Origin: Amnibacterium sp. CER49
Lineage (GTDB): Bacteria > Actinomycetota > Actinomycetes > Actinomycetales > Microbacteriaceae
Direction of reading: 5' to 3'
NCBI RefSeq assembly: GCF_029846255.1
Contig: NZ_JARVWQ010000001.1
Coordinates: 1,922,001-1,986,000 of the forward strand
DNA: 64,000 bases
Part shown: positions 62,454 to 64,000 of the stretch, piece by piece
How the letters are laid out: every line of letters starts with the position of its first letter
Position numbering within the stretch: position 1 is the first letter of the stretch
The notes under the pieces: model-generated
Database searches by the model: none
What the model was told of the DNA's origin: nothing
Seen by the model: only the letters and a program-made list of their open reading frames with translations
Made by a program: the position numbers and the translations under genes

Positions 62454-63830
62454 TCAGCTGTCGCGCTGCAGCACCACCCGCCGCGCGGCGAGGCGCAGCT
62501 CCATCTCGTGCTGCACCATCGCGGCGAGGTCCTCGAGGATCGCGACCTGCTCGGACGTGAAGGTGCGCGGCTGGTAGTCGAAGATCTGCAGGTTGCCGAG
62601 GTTGTGCCCGTCGAAGGTCTTGAGCGGCACCCCGGCGTAGAACTTCACACCGTCCGGGCGCTCGAAGTACGGGTTGTTCGCGATGCGCGGGTCGGAGTCG
62701 ACGTCCTCGATCACGAGCGTCTTCTCGTGCAGGCCGCCGGTCTGCGACATGCCCTGCGTGCGCTGCACCTCAGTCACCTCGACACCGAAGTGCGACTTGA
62801 ACCAGATGCGGTCGGCGTCGACGATGCTGACGAGCGCGACCGGCACGTCGAAGATCCGCGCCGCGAGCGACGTGATGCGGTCGAACGCGCCGTCGGGCGG
62901 GGTGTCGAGCAGGTTGTACCGGCGCAGCGCCTCGAGGCGGGCCGTCTCGGTGTCGTGGGCGGTCGGCTTGGCCCCGAGGTTGTCGACGACGATCTGCCGC
63001 CAGGCGAGGGCGCACTCGGCGGGCGTGGGCCGGTCCTCCGGCTTGCGAGCGAGCATCGCGCGGAGCACCGCGGCGTGCGCCGGTGGCACGGAGTCGGGGA
63101 TCTCGGGGTCCGCGTCGAGGCGGGCGAGCGCCGAGTCGAGCACGCCGCCCGGGAACGCGACGCGGCCGGTGAGCGCCTCGAGCAGCACGAGACCGAGCGA
63201 GTAGACGTCGGTCGCGGGCGTGATCACCTCGCGGCCCTCGACCTGCTCGGGGGAGAGGTAGGCGGCCGTGCCGGTCGTGAACTCCTCGGGCATGTCGCTC
63301 TGGGCGCGCAGCATGGCGATGCCGAAGTCGGCGAGCTTGCCGCGCGACGGGCGCTCGACGCCCGTCGGCAGCAGCAGCACGTTCGCGGGCTTGATGTCGC
63401 GATGGATGATGCCGTGCTCGTGCACGTACTCGAGGGCGCCCGCGAGGTCGAAGCCGAGGTAGGCGACCTGGTGCTGGTCGATCGGCCCGTCGCGGCGGAT
63501 GCGCTCGCGGAGGTCCGGGTTGCGCACGAGCTCCATCACGAGGAACGCCTGCGGGCTCTCGAGGTCGGTGAAGTCGATGCCGGCGTCGAGCAGCGTGACG
63601 AGGTTCGGGTGCGTGAGCGCGCCGAGCAGACGGGCCTCCGCCTCCTGCGCGCGGACGTTCTGCGGATCGGCGGCGCGAGCCGTGAAGACCTTGATCGCGA
63701 CATCGCGACCGAGCAGGTCGTCGTGCGCGCGGTAGACGATCGAGGCGCCTCCGCGGCCGAGAACGGGGCCGAGCCGGTAGCGCCCCTGCAGCACCGCGGG
63801 GAGCGGCGTGACGGGCACCTGGTCGGACAT
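62454..63830 (-). CDS. Serine/threonine protein kinase fused to a GAF domain
   Basis: 458 residues. PknB-type kinase at about 15-285: GRGGASIVYRAHDD, VAIKVF, HRDIKPANVLLLPTG, LADFGIAML, TAAYLSPEQVEG. A GAF domain (about 300-445: ALRRYNLLDTPPDGAFDRIT, VSIVDADRIWFKSHFG, LVIEDVDSDPRIANNPYFER, VKFYAGVPLKTFDGHNLGNL) follows instead of the usual membrane helix and PASTA repeats. The kinase should be active and soluble, with the GAF domain as sensor. Confidence 0.93.
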   Translation of the reverse strand: MSDQVPVTPLPAVLQGRYRLGPVLGRGGASIVYRAHDDLLGRDVAIKVFTARAADPQNVRAQEAEARLLGALTHPNLVTLLDAGIDFTDLESPQAFLVMELVRNPDLRERIRRDGPIDQHQVAYLGFDLAGALEYVHEHGIIHRDIKPANVLLLPTGVERPSRGKLADFGIAMLRAQSDMPEEFTTGTAAYLSPEQVEGREVITPATDVYSLGLVLLEALTGRVAFPGGVLDSALARLDADPEIPDSVPPAHAAVLRAMLARKPEDRPTPAECALAWRQIVVDNLGAKPTAHDTETARLEALRRYNLLDTPPDGAFDRITSLAARIFDVPVALVSIVDADRIWFKSHFGVEVTEVQRTQGMSQTGGLHEKTLVIEDVDSDPRIANNPYFERPDGVKFYAGVPLKTFDGHNLGNLQIFDYQPRTFTSEQVAILEDLAAMVQHEMELRLAARRVVLQRDS

Positions 63831-63866
63831 GGACCACCTATGGCTCGAGTGCGGACCGACGGTGCC

Positions 63867-63892
63867 ACGCTACGTGACGACCTGGTGAGGTC
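63867..63892 (-). promoter_or_regulatory. Kinase promoter with palindrome
   Basis: A TAGCGT -10 (63867-63872 read on the minus strand) lies about 36 nt before the ATG. A perfect palindrome GACCTGGTGAGGTC (63879-63892) sits just upstream where an operator would act. The rest of the window to 64000 shows no gene; TTGACA at 63958 is a lone -35-like hexamer. Confidence 0.4.
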
Positions 63893-64000
63893 ATGGTAAC
63901 GGAATTGTCTCCCTTTTCGAGCGAATCGCCGGTGCCGCGTGGCTCCGTCGCAGGGGCTTGACACGCGCTCCCAGACCTGGACCAGCGCACGTTCGGGGAG

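Overview
The window is about 73% GC with tightly packed, often overlapping genes, near-exclusive G/C third codon positions, GTG starts and many start codons placed directly after a -10-like hexamer. Together with Lsr2, an FmdB-type zinc ribbon, DUF3052, DUF3140, DUF4395 and a helicase carrying an MTES_1575-type nuclease-like tail, this points to an actinobacterium, most likely a member of the Microbacteriaceae. The window looks chromosomal: there is no prophage, complete insertion sequence, CRISPR array or rRNA operon. Two tRNA genes are present, Arg-CCT and Ala-CGC.

Layout. 1-6.5 kb: the end of transaldolase overlapping ribA, small hypotheticals, a frameshifted gene, a secreted Pro/Thr/Glu repeat protein, a VanY remnant, and a BlaI-type repressor with its M56-type membrane peptidase next to a PAP2 phosphatase. 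6.7-11.4 kb: a small lipoprotein, an exporter whose N terminus looks borrowed from a hydrolase, tRNA-Arg beside a partial copy of its own 3' end, a LuxR-type regulator and a secreted ScyD-like protein. 11.5-19.7 kb: a 1255-residue helicase-like protein with damaged active sites, mscL, fmdB, 5-formyl-THF cyclo-ligase, galU, a RimJ-like acetyltransferase and a membrane protein. 19.8-26.9 kb: an acyltransferase, tRNA-Ala, small conserved genes, a marR divergent pair, oxidoreductases, a P-loop kinase and lsr2.

28.2-32.1 kb is the ribonucleotide reductase operon. Its alpha subunit ends without the redox CxxC tail, and that tail is encoded by the next, overlapping 35-codon reading frame. The beta subunit has the Glu/Phe signature of class Ic (Mn/Fe) enzymes. 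The promoter region carries NrdR-box-like and DnaA-box-like sites.

32.2-43.9 kb holds DUF1697, YbaK, a DHA2 exporter with two alpha/beta hydrolases, a heme-oxygenase-like/glycosyltransferase/CDGSH operon, a PP2C phosphatase, a lipase maturation factor, a GAF protein and a rhodanese. 43.9-52.2 kb has HrpA, a GMC oxidoreductase and a YyaL-type thioredoxin-domain protein. 52.2-64 kb has DUF3140, a 23-residue peptide, a CPBP protease, a TPM-PspA envelope-stress operon, an endonuclease-like gene bracketed by palindromic repeats, a GH1 beta-glucosidase, Nudix, LOG, MFS, a DUF4395-thioredoxin pair and a kinase-GAF fusion.

Two interspersed repeat families stand out. One is a 53-bp palindrome present four times with a constant geometry. 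The other is an 81-82-bp element with four GTAGGT half-sites, present twice in opposite orientation. About 14 genes share a TAnnnT motif 6-9 nt before the start codon, which suggests leaderless transcription is common here.
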